Positions 39,901 through 52,500 of a DNA stretch of 64,000 nucleotides are shown here, in pieces. Both the position numbers and the translations under genes were made by a program. The notes beneath the pieces were generated by a model. The model saw nothing but the letters and a program-made list of their open reading frames with translations, was not told the DNA's origin and searched no databases. Origin of the DNA: Beroe forskalii (Eukaryota > Ctenophora > Nuda > Beroida > Beroidae); the NCBI GenBank assembly GCA_011033025.1, contig WFMF01000435.1, positions 89,461 to 153,460 of the forward strand. The letters run 5' to 3'. The first letter of the stretch is position 1. Every line of letters begins with the position of its first letter.

Positions 39901-42900
39901 CGAGGGCTGTGTGCCACGAGGTCCTCCCTGCAAGGCACGAGGTTGGGCAGTAGGAAGATCATCTCGTTGAAGCTGTCGGAGTAGTAGGGGAAGGTGGGAG
40001 CGGGGGAGGGGGAGCAGGAGGAGGGGGAGGCACTGTTACTCGTGTTCCACTTCGAGAAGGGCTCCAGACCCGTCCATCCTTCGAAGGAGGAGATGTCAAC
40101 GATCTTACTGCCCTGAGGGGGGATGGTAAAGAATAGCTGGGTCTGCCCAAACGGGGAGATGTCAACGATCTTATACTGCCCTGAGGGGAAGTAGACCCTT
40201 CCTCCTCTCGCGCGAATAAATCCTTGGAATAGAAAATCGATACATAATGTGAAATAGTCGGCCTATACTTATTGTAAAAAATAAAAATAAAAAATAAAAA
40301 AACACCCACCAGATCCAGGACGAATTTGTGGAAGTCCGCGTTGTTGTTCAGAACGCTGGTGTTGCGCAGGATATCCTTGACTCCTGTCTGTCCGGCCTGC
40401 AGGTAGGAATAACGACCGGTTAACCGAACCGGAATACCGGTTTACCGAGCGTTTTTAGCCAACCGAAACCGGATTTATTGAGTAATGCTACCAGTACCTG
40501 CATGTACATTGTACATTGTACAGTACTATGACAGTGAAATGCTACCTGCATGTACAGTACTATGACAGTGAAATGTTACCTGCATGTATAGTACTATGAC
40601 AGTGAAATGTTACCTGCATGTATAGTACTATGACAGTGAAATGTTACCTGCATGTACAGTACTATGACAGTGAAATGTTACCTGCATGTATAGTACTATG
40701 ACAGTGAAATGTTACCTGCATGTATAGTACTATGACAGTGAAATGTTACCTGCATGTATAGTACTATGACAGTGAAATGTTACCTGCATGTATAGTACTA
40801 TGACAGTGAAATGTTACCTGCATGTATAGTACTATGACAGTGAAATGTTACCTGCATGTATAGTACTATGACAGTGAAATGTTACCTGCATGTATAGTAC
40901 TATGACAGTGAAATGTTACCTGCATGTACAGTACTATGACAGTGTGACAGTCACGGGTGGGTATGTCGTCCAGCTGGGATAGCCGGTCTTGTAGCTCCGG
41001 ACTATTTCTGAGAAGCACCACGGATGGGTTCCCTCCCGGTTCAGTGTCGTCAAACATCTTATGGGAGTTAGCATGGTTGTTAAATACGCGCGAAAAAATA
41101 CGCGAAAAATACGTGATAATCCGGCTGATTTGAAGCAAAATTCCAAAATTGAAAACGAATAAATACGGCAGTAAATTCTACCAGATTCTACGTGTATTAA
41201 AAATTCTATATTTAATAACCTTGGGAGTGAGTATGCCGGCGTGTGCCAGGAAGATCCTGGCGGAGTCTATGTTAGCGGTGCAGGATGGTGTTTGGAGGTC
41301 CGGGGAGGAGAGCGCAGCAGGGATAAAACCACACTTATACGCCTGCTGCTCAGCTTCCTGGAGAGGGGAGGGCACTAGGGATAACGGTGGCGTGTCGAAC
41401 TCCTAAGTGCGTGGCTTTTCCATGCGCGGCTCACTGCCTTCCATAAGAGGCTGTGAGCCGCGCACGATACGATAACGCCGCGCACATAAGAGTTCGACAC
41501 GCCGCCGTTAAACCACACTTATACGCCTGTTGTTCGGCTTCCTGGAATATACGTTGGGTAATACCGCGGTTACAGCGCAATTCTCTGCCGGCTGCTAGCC
41601 GGATTTGTGAAATAACTGCAAGCAGCTCAAAACAACCTTGTTATTTGTGGAAAAACTGCAAACTGCAGAAACCAACCTCTCTGCAAACTGCAGAAACTAA
41701 CCTCTCTGCAAACTGCCGAAACTAACCTCTCTGCAAACTGCAGGAACTAACCTCTCTGCAAACTGCAGAAACTAACCTCTCTGCAAACTGCAGAAACTAA
41801 CCTCTCTGCAAACTGCAGAAACCAACCTCTCTGCAAACTGCAGAAACTAACTTCTCTGCAAACTGCAGAAACCAATCCTTCTGCAAACTGCAAAAACTAA
41901 CCTCTCTGCAAACTGCAGAAACTAACCTCTCTGATCTGTTCCTCCTGAATGTACTCCTTTTGATCGCACGACTCAGATTTCAGAAGTTTCTGAAGTCCGT
42001 CAAATGTCTTGGTGTCCTCTTTAAACTTCTGCTGTCTCCCGGATAGTATGCCATTCCACCCGTTCCAGGTCCATTGCCGGACTCCGGAATCCACCTTGGA
42101 CTGCTCCGGTACTTTGGGTCGCGGCACCTGCAGACGGAGAATAATCAATAAAAATGAATAGAAATGAATAGAAATAAAAAAAAAACGAATCAAAAAGGAA
42201 TCAAAATGAATAAATATATAAAATCTGTCACCTTTTCTCGTGGTGAGGAGGTATCAGTGAGCGGGTCCTTCTCGTATTTGAACCAATGAACTGAGAGGCT
42301 GATGTCTGGATCACGGAGCACTTTGTACAGGATCGGAGTGTCGTTACCTGGGGTTATATTGGTGTTGTCGGCCGGGTTACCATGGTAACGCTAACGCATG
42401 ACACAGGTAATCATGGTAACGCGTGACATATAACCAAGGTAACGCATGACACAGGTAATCATGGTAACGCGTGACATATAACCAAGGTAACGCGTGACAA
42501 TGCTAGCGAGTGACGCAAGGAGAAATTTGCTACAAACACATTACGACGATGCCCGAAAGACCATAAGTGTTCTGAAAATACCATTAATAAAGTCACATAC
42601 CATTTTGTTTGGAGACTGAGGGAGGAGGGTTAATCAAGCAGAGGATGGTGTGTTGTTCTATCACAAGGTACTGTAACCTGAAATTAGCGGGTCAAATGTT
42701 CGGAGGTTTTAAATCCCAGCCCTTTAGTTAACCCCATCAGAAACGGAGTAATGTGTCTCACTATCAGTGCGTCCAGATGTTTGTTTAGGCTTAAGTACAG
42801 TTAATACCCAAGCAGAAGTCCCCAGGCGCCTTTGTCACGACCCCATGGCGCTGAGATGGGGTGGTGGTTGTCTGTCTGCATGTATGTCTGTTTATGTGTC

Positions 42901-43541
42901 TGTGTCTCACCTCGCCTCTTCCCCAGGATAAAGACACTTCCAGTACTGGAGTAGCTGTCTCTCTGACAGGTGATGTTGTGCAGAGTGATCTGAGATGGGG
43001 TGGTGGTTGTCTGTCTGTCTGTTTGTCTGTCTGTTTGTCTGTCTGTTTGTCTGTCTGTTTGTCTGTCTGTTTGTCTGTCTGTATGTCTGTCTGTCTGTGA
43101 CTCACCTCGCCTCTTCCCCAGGATAAAGACACTTCCAGTACTGGAGTAGCTGTCTCTCTGACAGGTGATGTTGTGCAGAGTGATCTGAGATGGGGTGGTG
43201 GTTGTCTGTCTGTCTGTCTGTCTGTATCTCACCTCGCCTCTTCTCCAGGATAAAGACACTTCCAGTACTGGAGTAGCTGTCTCTCTGACAGATGGTGCTG
43301 TGCAGAGTGATCTGAGATGGGTTGGTGGTTGTCTGTCTGTCTGTTTGTCTGTCTGTTTGTCTGTCTATATGTCTGTATGTATGTCAGTCTGTCTGTCTGT
43401 CTATCTGTCTGTCTGTGTCTCACCTCGCCTCTTCCCCAGGATAAAGACACTTCCAGTACTGGAGTAGCTGTCTCTCTGACAGGTGGTCTTGTGCAGAGTG
43501 ATCTGAAATGGAGTGGTGGTTGTCTGTCTGTCTGTCTGTAA

Positions 43542-43575
<34 letters not shown>

Positions 43576-46500
43576 GTCTCACCTCGCCTCTTCCCCAGGA
43601 TAAAGACACTTCCAGTACTGGAGTAGCTGTCTCTCTGACAGGTGGTGCTGTGCAGAGTGATCTGAGATGGGGTGGTGGTTGTTCAGCTGCTTCAGTAGGA
43701 ACTGAGCCTTGTCCCCCACTCTCTGTAAAAAGGATAGTCAAAACCAAGAAACGTTAAACCAAGAAAGTTAAAGTTAATTAACACATAATATCCGTAGAAG
43801 CCCAGAAAGTCACTGATCATATTCTTGAAATATCGAATTTCAATTTCAGAACGAATCTCATTTCAGAACCAATCTCATTTATTGATGCCTGATTTGGTGT
43901 TGCCTTACATTGCACCATTTTAATTTTCGGGATTCTTGTAGATACCTGAGATATGGGCCGGGTTTTCTCCTAATTTCCTGTAGATACCTGCGATATCGGC
44001 CGGGTTTTCCCCTACTTTCCTGTAGATACCTGCGATATGGGCCGGGTTTTCTCCTACTTTCCTGTAGATACCTGCGATATGGGCCGGGTTTTCTCCTACT
44101 TTCCTGTAGATACCTGCGATATGGGCCGGGTTTTCTTGTCCTCCTTCAGGATTTTCTCCTTAGTGTCGTGGTTGTAGGAGCACTTACTGGTGATGCCCAA
44201 CTCAATCACCTGTCAGAGATGATCTAACAGAGATGTCTCGACCTTTTGAGGCGCGGCGTATTTCGCCGCGCTCAGGTGCTTTCTTTGCTGCGCGTAACAG
44301 CGCGCAAAGTACTTTCAATGCAACGCGCCTTTAAAAAATTGCCAAGCGCGCCGTAATACACCGCGCCTCAAAAGATCGAGACAGCGAACAGTAACTGGTT
44401 TGTGTGGTCATAGCTTGATAGGTCAAAAGCTTGTTAAACAAGGAAACCGTAGGCTTCAGTACATACTACAAGATTTCTTCTGCACCTCCTTGAATGAATG
44501 TTGCATCGTTATGCAATGAATACACCTCTTGATGTAATAATATCGTACCTGTAGGCATTTGAGGAGACTATTCTCATCAGTGAACAGTTCGTGGTAGTTC
44601 AGACACCACACTGTGAGACAGTTATACGCCGCAGCTAGCATTGTGTGTAGTTCCTCTCTGTGCTGAATTGAGGGAGTTTTTAGGTGGGGGAGTTTGAGGG
44701 GATGGGGGGAGTTGGAGGGGATTAGGGGGAATTTGAGGGGTAAGGGGAGTTTGAGGGGATGAGGGGGAGTTTGAGGGGGATAAGGGGGAGTTTGAGGGGT
44801 TAGGGGGATTTGAGGGGATAAGACCATGGATTGCGGTGGTTTTTCTTTTGGGGGCGCTGGGGGATGCTGGCATCCTTGCCTGCAATTTTGAATTGGTTTC
44901 ATCATTCTCAGTTTTTTCGGAAAAGACAAAAACTGGAGACTTTTTTCGACTTACGATGGAGTTATGAAGATCCAGCATCCTTGGTTGGGTCTGTACCATC
45001 TTCAAAAGAAAAACCTTAGCGGTGGCGTGTCAAACATCTACGTGCGCAGTTTTTTCATGCGCGGCTCACCGGCTGCTAATGATAGGCAAGGAGCTGCGCA
45101 CAATAACGCCGCGCATAAAAAAGCCGTGCACATAGGAGTTCGAAACGCCCTGTTAGCTACCTGAGTCGTTGGTTTGTTGGAAAGGCACTCAATGTACTTG
45201 CAGAGGTTGCCAATCGTGGTCTGGTAACCTCTCTGGATACCTGAGGTTAATGGTTGTTTTAAAATTAAACTTGTATTTTGTGCTTTTGTGAATATCAACT
45301 CGATACGATTTTGTGACGGTCAGATTGAAAATCTGGAAAGACGAATCATAGCTATATGCCCAAAAATAAGCAGGATTCAAATTACCTTTCATTTCTAATT
45401 ACACTGAAGGTTTCTAAAATTTTCAACTAACTGTAAGTTCTCGTCTCACATTACATAATTTTATCACATGTTTCCCAACAGAGAACATACACTACTAAAT
45501 GATTAAATGAAACCAGATACATTCCCTCACATGACTTATCAGTATTTATCTGCAGTATTTATGAGTCGCTCAATGAACTTTAATAGGCAGGAGCATATGC
45601 CGTCACTATCATGTTCAAGAATGACGAATTGATGACACGCCAAACAACCCACCATAAGCCCACAACCTCCAAAAATTCAAATATAAACCCTGCAACATTC
45701 GGTACGTGACTTCATTTCTCTCTTTTTACATTGAGTACGCCACGATGAGTAGCTTCGTAGCGTGCTTTGTCCTTGCTGTGCTCGCAGGTTGTTGCCTGGC
45801 TGGCGATATCCCAGCCCCTACCAGTGTCAAATCGTTCTTCCAGAAGATCGATCATTTCTCGAACAGTCCCTTCAATCGGAGGTACTTTCCCCAACGGGTG
45901 TTTGAGTTTAATAAGTTCTGGAAGGCCGATGGAAGCAATGTTTATGGACCCATGTTCGTTTATACAGGTATTGTAACTGTTTTATGGCGTGTTTTACTTT
46001 TAGGTGTTTTAAAGTATGACTAAGAGGGGTGTTTTTAGGAGGCGGGGGTGTCTAAATCGGTGAGGGGAATGGGGTGTTTTAGTTTAAGAGGCTTAAAGGG
46101 TGTTTCAGAGGGGTAAGGTATTGGGGGGGGGGGAACAAAAAGTGGCAAACACATGGAAAATACGGTGTAATTTTCACAATTTTCCTTCAGGGAACGAGGG
46201 ACCGATCGACAGTTTCTACTACAACACTGGCTTTATGTTCGATATCGCACCGCAGTTCGGGGCATTCATTCTCTTTATCGAACACAGGTTCGAGGATTAA
46301 GTGTCATGATAAGATATAAAACAGAGAAAGATCGGTACTCAAAAATAGAAGTTTCATCGTTAACAGAGTCACGATTCGTGAGTTAATAACTCAGTTGTTA
46401 ACCGCTAAATATTGTTTCCCCGACAGAGTGACAAGGCTGACACCTTCCTATTTCTCAGGTATTACGGAGAATCCTTGCCGTTTGGTGACGACTCCTTCAC

Positions 46501-49500
46501 ATCGGAAGGCCTGCAATATCTCTCATCAATCCAAGCTACAGCCGACTTCGCTGACATCATCAAGTTCTACAAATCGGCTCTCAACATTACGGAAGTAGTG
46601 GCGTTTGGCGGCAGTTACGGTGGCATGCTGGCAGGATGGAAACGACCGGTTAACCGAATCGAAGTACTGGTTAACCGAAATGCCCGGTTAACCAGGCGTT
46701 TTTAGCCGACCAAAACCATAACCGAATATTTTGATTTCGCAATTAACCGTTTAGGGAAACGGTCGGTGAACCGAAATACCGGTTAACCGGACGTTTTTAG
46801 CAACCCGAAAACCTGACCGGACTTATCGAGAAATGGTAACCGGTCGTTTGCTCGTTTGCTTATTTTGATATTTTTCAAACTTTCCTATTTTTATTTCTCT
46901 ACTGGCAGGATGGATGCGGCTTCGGTACCCCCAACTTGTGGATGTGGCGGTTGCCGCTTCGGCGCCCCTTCCCATGATGGCACGCGTAGCGAAACCCAAA
47001 CAGGTTTTTTATCACTCAGATTGTGGTGAATGATCATTGAATGATCATTGAGCACCCAAACAGGTTAATGGCTCCCATATTATAGGCTGTGAGTGACGTC
47101 ACAGGTTAATGTCTCCCATAGTATAGGCTCTGAGTGACGTCACAGACCAAAACCTCAATCTTATCCTTAAAATTCAATCCTAATCGGTACCATAAACATA
47201 ACAAATCATAACCTTAATCCCTACCCTAAACCTAGCAAATCCTAACCCTAACCCTTATCCTAACCCTTAAAGCGATAGATGCGCTTAAACATAGTTTTCC
47301 GATTGACGTTATTTTCATAGATAATGAAGACTCTCGATTTATTTACAGGCCTTCTTCGAGATCGTGACTAACGATTATCGAGACGTAGACGAGCGGTGTC
47401 CGGAGATCGTCAGGGCAGGGTTCACACAGCTCTACCAGACGGTGAGGTCATGGTTTTCTTTTGGGGGCGCTGCAACTTTGTAACTTGTAATTTTTCATAG
47501 ATTTGTGTGATAAGACAATTGCCAAAAAATGGAGACTTATTCAATTTGTGATGGAGAAAGAAAAATCTGGCATCTTATTCTTAGGTTGGGTCTGTGTCAT
47601 TTTCAAAATAAAAATAAAACATTTTAGGTGAGTTTACCAGGGTATCAACACGTGGTAACTGGGACCTTCAAACTCTGCAAGCAATTCGACTTGGAGCAGT
47701 TCGAACATCTGGTCGGATGGGCGCGGAACGGATTCCTGCTCATGGCGATGGTGGATTACCCGACCCCGGCCGATTTCATGGGCAATATATCTTGTATTTT
47801 GATGGTTAGTTTCTGTAGTGCATGTGTAGGAGTGTAGTGTTGCGCGCGCAATTATTAGTATCTACATATTTATAGAGCAGTCCATTTCGAGCACAGACAT
47901 ATATAATGTAGTATCAATATATGAACTGCAGGTAAGCTGCCCGCGTGGCCGGTCCGAGCCTCCTGTCACCTCATGCTGGATGAAATGGAGCGCAGTGGGG
48001 ATGCCATGAGGGCCCTGGCAGTGGGGGCTGGGCTGCTTTACAATGGAACGGATGGGACCAAACAGTGCTTCGATATCTACGACGAGTTCATTGAATGTGC
48101 CGATCTTACAGGTTAGAAAAGCATGAAAATTTAAGGCAGTGCCAATTTTTTGACGTGTACTTTTGTTGTATATTTGTACAAAATCTCGTACCTTGAGCAC
48201 TCGCTTCCTTCACTCACCCACTGACCCCACCCTCCATCAGGATGCGGCACAGGACCTGAAGCCGTAGCCTGGGACTACCAATGCTGTACGGAGTTCCAGC
48301 TAGCTTCCCCCAGTAACAACGTAACGGACATGTTCCCTCCGCTGGAGTGGAATCCGGATATTGTGGATAAGTACTGCGCAGAGAAGTACGGTGTGACACC
48401 GGACCCGGTGGAGATTAGCTTGCAGTACTGGTCTGCGGACTTCAGGTGATTGTTTGGCGTTTTTCTCGTTTTACATGACTCAGCATTGTTGGGTTATGTC
48501 GTTATGATGGTTCGAACTTGCGCTTTGATGGTGGCCGAACCGTTTTTTTCTTCGCATAACGGCCATATAACGCAATTCATTTAACCCTTCAGACAGTGAA
48601 ACCTCAATCAGAAAAACTCAAGCTAAATTTCACCCAAAACTAACCACACTTTCCCCCTCAGGGCGGCTAGCAACATCATCTTCTCCAACGGCCTCCTAGA
48701 TCCTTGGCACGCTGGAGGTGTCCTGGAAGATGTTAACCCCACGGTCAAAGCCATAACCATCGCTGAGGGAGCCCACCATTTGGATATGAGGGGCTCTGAT
48801 CCCAGCGACCCGGAGAGTGTTATAGTGGCGAGGAAGCAAGAGGTAGAGTTGATTGGGGAGTGGTTGAGGAATGCAAGGAGGGAAAAGAGGGCAAATCGTG
48901 GATACAAGGTGGAGTTTTAGTTTTATTTAGTGGGAACTTTAAAATCTGTGGAGATTTCGTGATTTATGGTTTATTTTGTTTTTGAATTGTCAGTTTAAAT
49001 ATTTGTGTTCGTATGATAAAAAGTGGCTCCTCAATTGGTGAATGGTGTCAATGAATATTTAATTCAATTACGCCTCTGAGCATAACTTTCTTTTTGAACG
49101 TTGTCTGTATAAGGGGAATTTGTGAGGAGTGAGGGGATGTAGTGAGGGGGAAATAGTGAGGGGTGAGGGGAAGTAGTGAGGAGTGAGGGTAAGTAGTGAA
49201 GAGTGAGGGGAAGTAGTGAGGAGTGAGGGGAAGTAGTGAGGAGTGAGGGGAAGTAGTGAGAGAGGGGAAGAAGTGAGGGGAAGTAGTGAGAGAGGGGAAG
49301 AAGTGAATTGGAGTATAAAAAGGTAGTAGTGGGGAGGTAGGTGGTCGTGAGTTGAGGCGGGAAACAAGGGGAGGGTGCTGAGGAACATGAACAAACTAAA
49401 ATCCGCGTACGCGCCCAAATACGATCAAGGGCTGCTAGCTGTGCGCGCGCGCGGTTAATTCAAAACACTGCGCCGACCTCGGCGTACGTTTGCATTGCGC

Positions 49501-52500
49501 GTTCCATACACGGTGATGAATTTTGCCAATTGAGCCCAATCTGTCGTAACTACCGCTAATTCAAGACAGCTTTAGGTTGCGTCACAAACATAGTGTCACA
49601 AACATTTACAGCCACATAACTGCCACTGGTCCTGTAACAGGCGATAAAGAAAGTGCCTAATTCGAAGAATCATGGTTGAGATCTGATCAATGCGCAGTGT
49701 GTATCTAATGACCTTGATTAATTGATAAAGATTCGTCCACAATTCGTGTTGGTCAAAGAGCAGAACTGTCAGACCATAGCATCATAACAGGAAGGCGATA
49801 AAACAATAAATTGGCAAGATGCCAATGGCATTGTAATAGATTATCAGAATTTAAAAACTTCAAATACCAAAATCAATTTTCTTTTCACTTTTTCTTTACT
49901 GAGAGCTCTATTGATGCAAGCCAAGAGGCAACGAAGCTTCAATTCACTGATAAGTGAAATATTAGAAGAAAATAGGAAATTCCTGAAATTCTTTCTCTCC
50001 ACTTGCTACAAACATTTCATATGGAATGTGGAATGCACGCAAATCAGTATTCGTCATAGGTCATTGAATACAAATGGTGTCAACGTCATAGAGGATGGAA
50101 TGTGGCGCGAGCAATCGTCATACGTCATTAGCTACGAATGGTGTCAACGTCATATAGCTGGAATGTGGAATGCGTACGAATCAAAATACGTCATACGTCA
50201 TAGCATACGAATGGTGTCAACGTCATATGGTTGGAATGTCGAATGCGCGCATACGTCATGTTTGATTGGGTGTCAACGAACACATATATAAAGCCCCCCA
50301 CTGCGGGTGGAGTCATTATTCATTTCATTTGTTGACCACTCCTACTCCTACTACGCCTTCCTTGACGAGTGATGACCAGTCCCTCCTACTCCTACCACGC
50401 CTTCCTTGACGAGTGATGACCAGCCCCTCTGATCCTACTTCTATCACGCCTTTTTGACGAGCGATGACCAGCACCTCCCACTACGCCTTCCTTGACGAGT
50501 GATGACCAGCCCCTCCTTCTCCTACCACGCCTTCCATGACGAGCGATGACCAGCCCCTCCTACTCCCACTACGCCTTCCTTGACGAATGATGACCAATCT
50601 CTCCTACTCCTACTCCAACCACGCCTTCCTTAACAAGCGACGACCAGCCCTTCTACTCCTACCACGCCTTCCTTGACGAGTGATGACCAGCCCTTTTACT
50701 CCTACCACGCCTTCCTTGACGAGTGATGACCAGCCCCTTCAACTCCTTCCACACCTTCCTTGACGAGGGATGACCAGCCCCTCCTACTCCTACCACGCCT
50801 TCCTTGACGAGTGATGACCAGCCCCTTCTACTCCTTCCACACCTTCCTTGACGAGTGATGACCAGCCCCTCCTACTCCTACCACGCCTTCCTTGACGAGT
50901 GATGACCTGCCCCTTCGATCCTACACCTACCACGCCTTCCTTGACGAGCGATGACCAGCATCTTCTACTCATACCACGCCCTCCTTGTCGAAAAATGACC
51001 TGCCCCTCCTACTCCAACCACGCCTTCCTTGACGAGAGATGACCAGCCCCTCCCACTCCTACCACGCCTTCCTTGACGAGTGATGACCAGCACCTTCTTT
51101 GACGAGTGATGACCTGCCCCTTCGATCCTACTCCTACCACGCCTTCTTTGACGAGTGATGACCAGCCCCTTCTTCTCCGACCACGCCTTCCTTGACGAGT
51201 GATGACAAGCCCCTCTTACTCCAACCACGCAATCCTTGACGAGTAATGACCTTCAGGCTATCAATCATCTGTGATGCTGTATATCTAACGGGTCTGTTAG
51301 AAGGACTTACAAACTCCTCTGTCCCATGAGTTAGATATACTATGAAATGAATCACTTTGATAGCTTGAAGATCATTTCTCGACAAGGAAGACGTGGTCGG
51401 AGAAGGAGAGACTGTTCATCAATTTGAATCATCTGTGATGCTGTAAATCTAACGGGTCTGTTAGAAGGACTTACAAACTCCTCTGTCCCATGAGTTAGAT
51501 AACAGCATAACAGCAATGAATCACTTTTATAGCCTGAAGATCATCACTCGTCAAGGAACGCGTGTTAGGAGTAGGAGAGGTTGGTCATGACTCGTCAAGG
51601 AAGGTGTGGTGGGAGTAGGAGGAGCCGATAAGTGTACAGTAATTAAAATTTAAAAAAAACTATGAAATGGAGAATCTTCGACTTCCTCCTATTCCTACCA
51701 CGCCTTCCTTGATGAGTGATGATCTTCAGGCTATCAATTTGAATCATCTGTGATGCTGTATATCTAACGGGTCTGTTAGAAGGACTTAACCAACTCCTCT
51801 GTCCCATGAGTTAGATATACAGTAACAGCATAACAGCAATGTGGTGGGAGTAGGAGGAGCCGACAAGTGTACAGTAATTAAAATAAAAAAACTATGAAAT
51901 GGAGAAAATCTTCGACTTCCTCCTATTCTACCACGCCTTCCTTGATGAGTGATGATCTTCAGGCTATCAATTTGAATCATCTGTGATGCTGTATAAGTGT
52001 ATATCTAAACATCTAACGGGTCTGTTAGAAGGACTTAACCAACTCCTCCGTCCCATGAGTTAGATATACACTATACAGTAACAGCATTACAGCAATGGAT
52101 GCTGTGAAATGAATCACGTTCATAGCCTGAAGATAATCACTCGTCAAGGAACGCGTGGTAGAGTAAAAATCAAGCTCACTCACGCTTTGAGTACATGAAG
52201 ATGTTAGCCAAGCCACAGAGCGTTCCAAAGGGAACGTACCAAAACTTGATGTCTTGTTCACTAGTCTTTTCCAGAATATCACAGATCAGATCGATTAGAC
52301 GCATCCAAAGTTGCTGGACTGAAAATAAGAATGGAAACAATGCTATTTGATCAAGTTGACGAATTCTGATGAGGCAACATGTCAATTTCTACCAGCCTCA
52401 ATTATGGGTCAAAACGTTTTCACGAGGAAACCTCCATGATGTATGCTTGTGCCCCATTATAACGATAAAACTGCATGCAGGCATAAACCTCGTTTGAAAG

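Larger units (their letters stand above)
48921..52183. other. No gene seen; three minisatellite fields
   Basis: This is intron of RALGAPB downstream of the nested PRCP gene. It has a GAGGGGAAGTAGTGAGGAGT array (49120-49320), a roughly 60-bp tandem repeat with ACGTCATA boxes (50030-50280), and the large arrays at 50335-51245 and 51250-52140. Long frames here, such as the plus-strand one at 49911-50291, follow the repeats. Confidence 0.5.

Noticed and set aside
42791..43757. Long minus-strand frames of up to 172 codons rich in DRQTDRQT repeats
   Set aside because: They translate the (TCTG)n tracts and the copied exon ends; only 43583-43722 has an acceptor and fits RALGAPB.
30906..45240. RALGAPA instead of RALGAPB
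   Set aside because: The linker [11 protein letters not shown], the GWTG segment and HPLISGLY at the C-terminal domain agree with the beta subunit; the alpha-type segments expected there are missing.
45706..46023. GTG-initiated 105-codon version of PRCP exon 1
   Set aside because: The GTG lies in the presumed leader; the ATG at 45745 directly begins a typical signal peptide, and the frame past 45967 is intron.
49911..50291. 126-codon plus-strand frame
   Set aside because: Most of it covers a 60-bp tandem repeat; composition and lack of similarity argue against a gene.
50790..51385. Repetitive [15 protein letters not shown] minus-strand frames
   Set aside because: The 44-bp minisatellite drifts between frames; no start context, no conserved domain, no splice logic.
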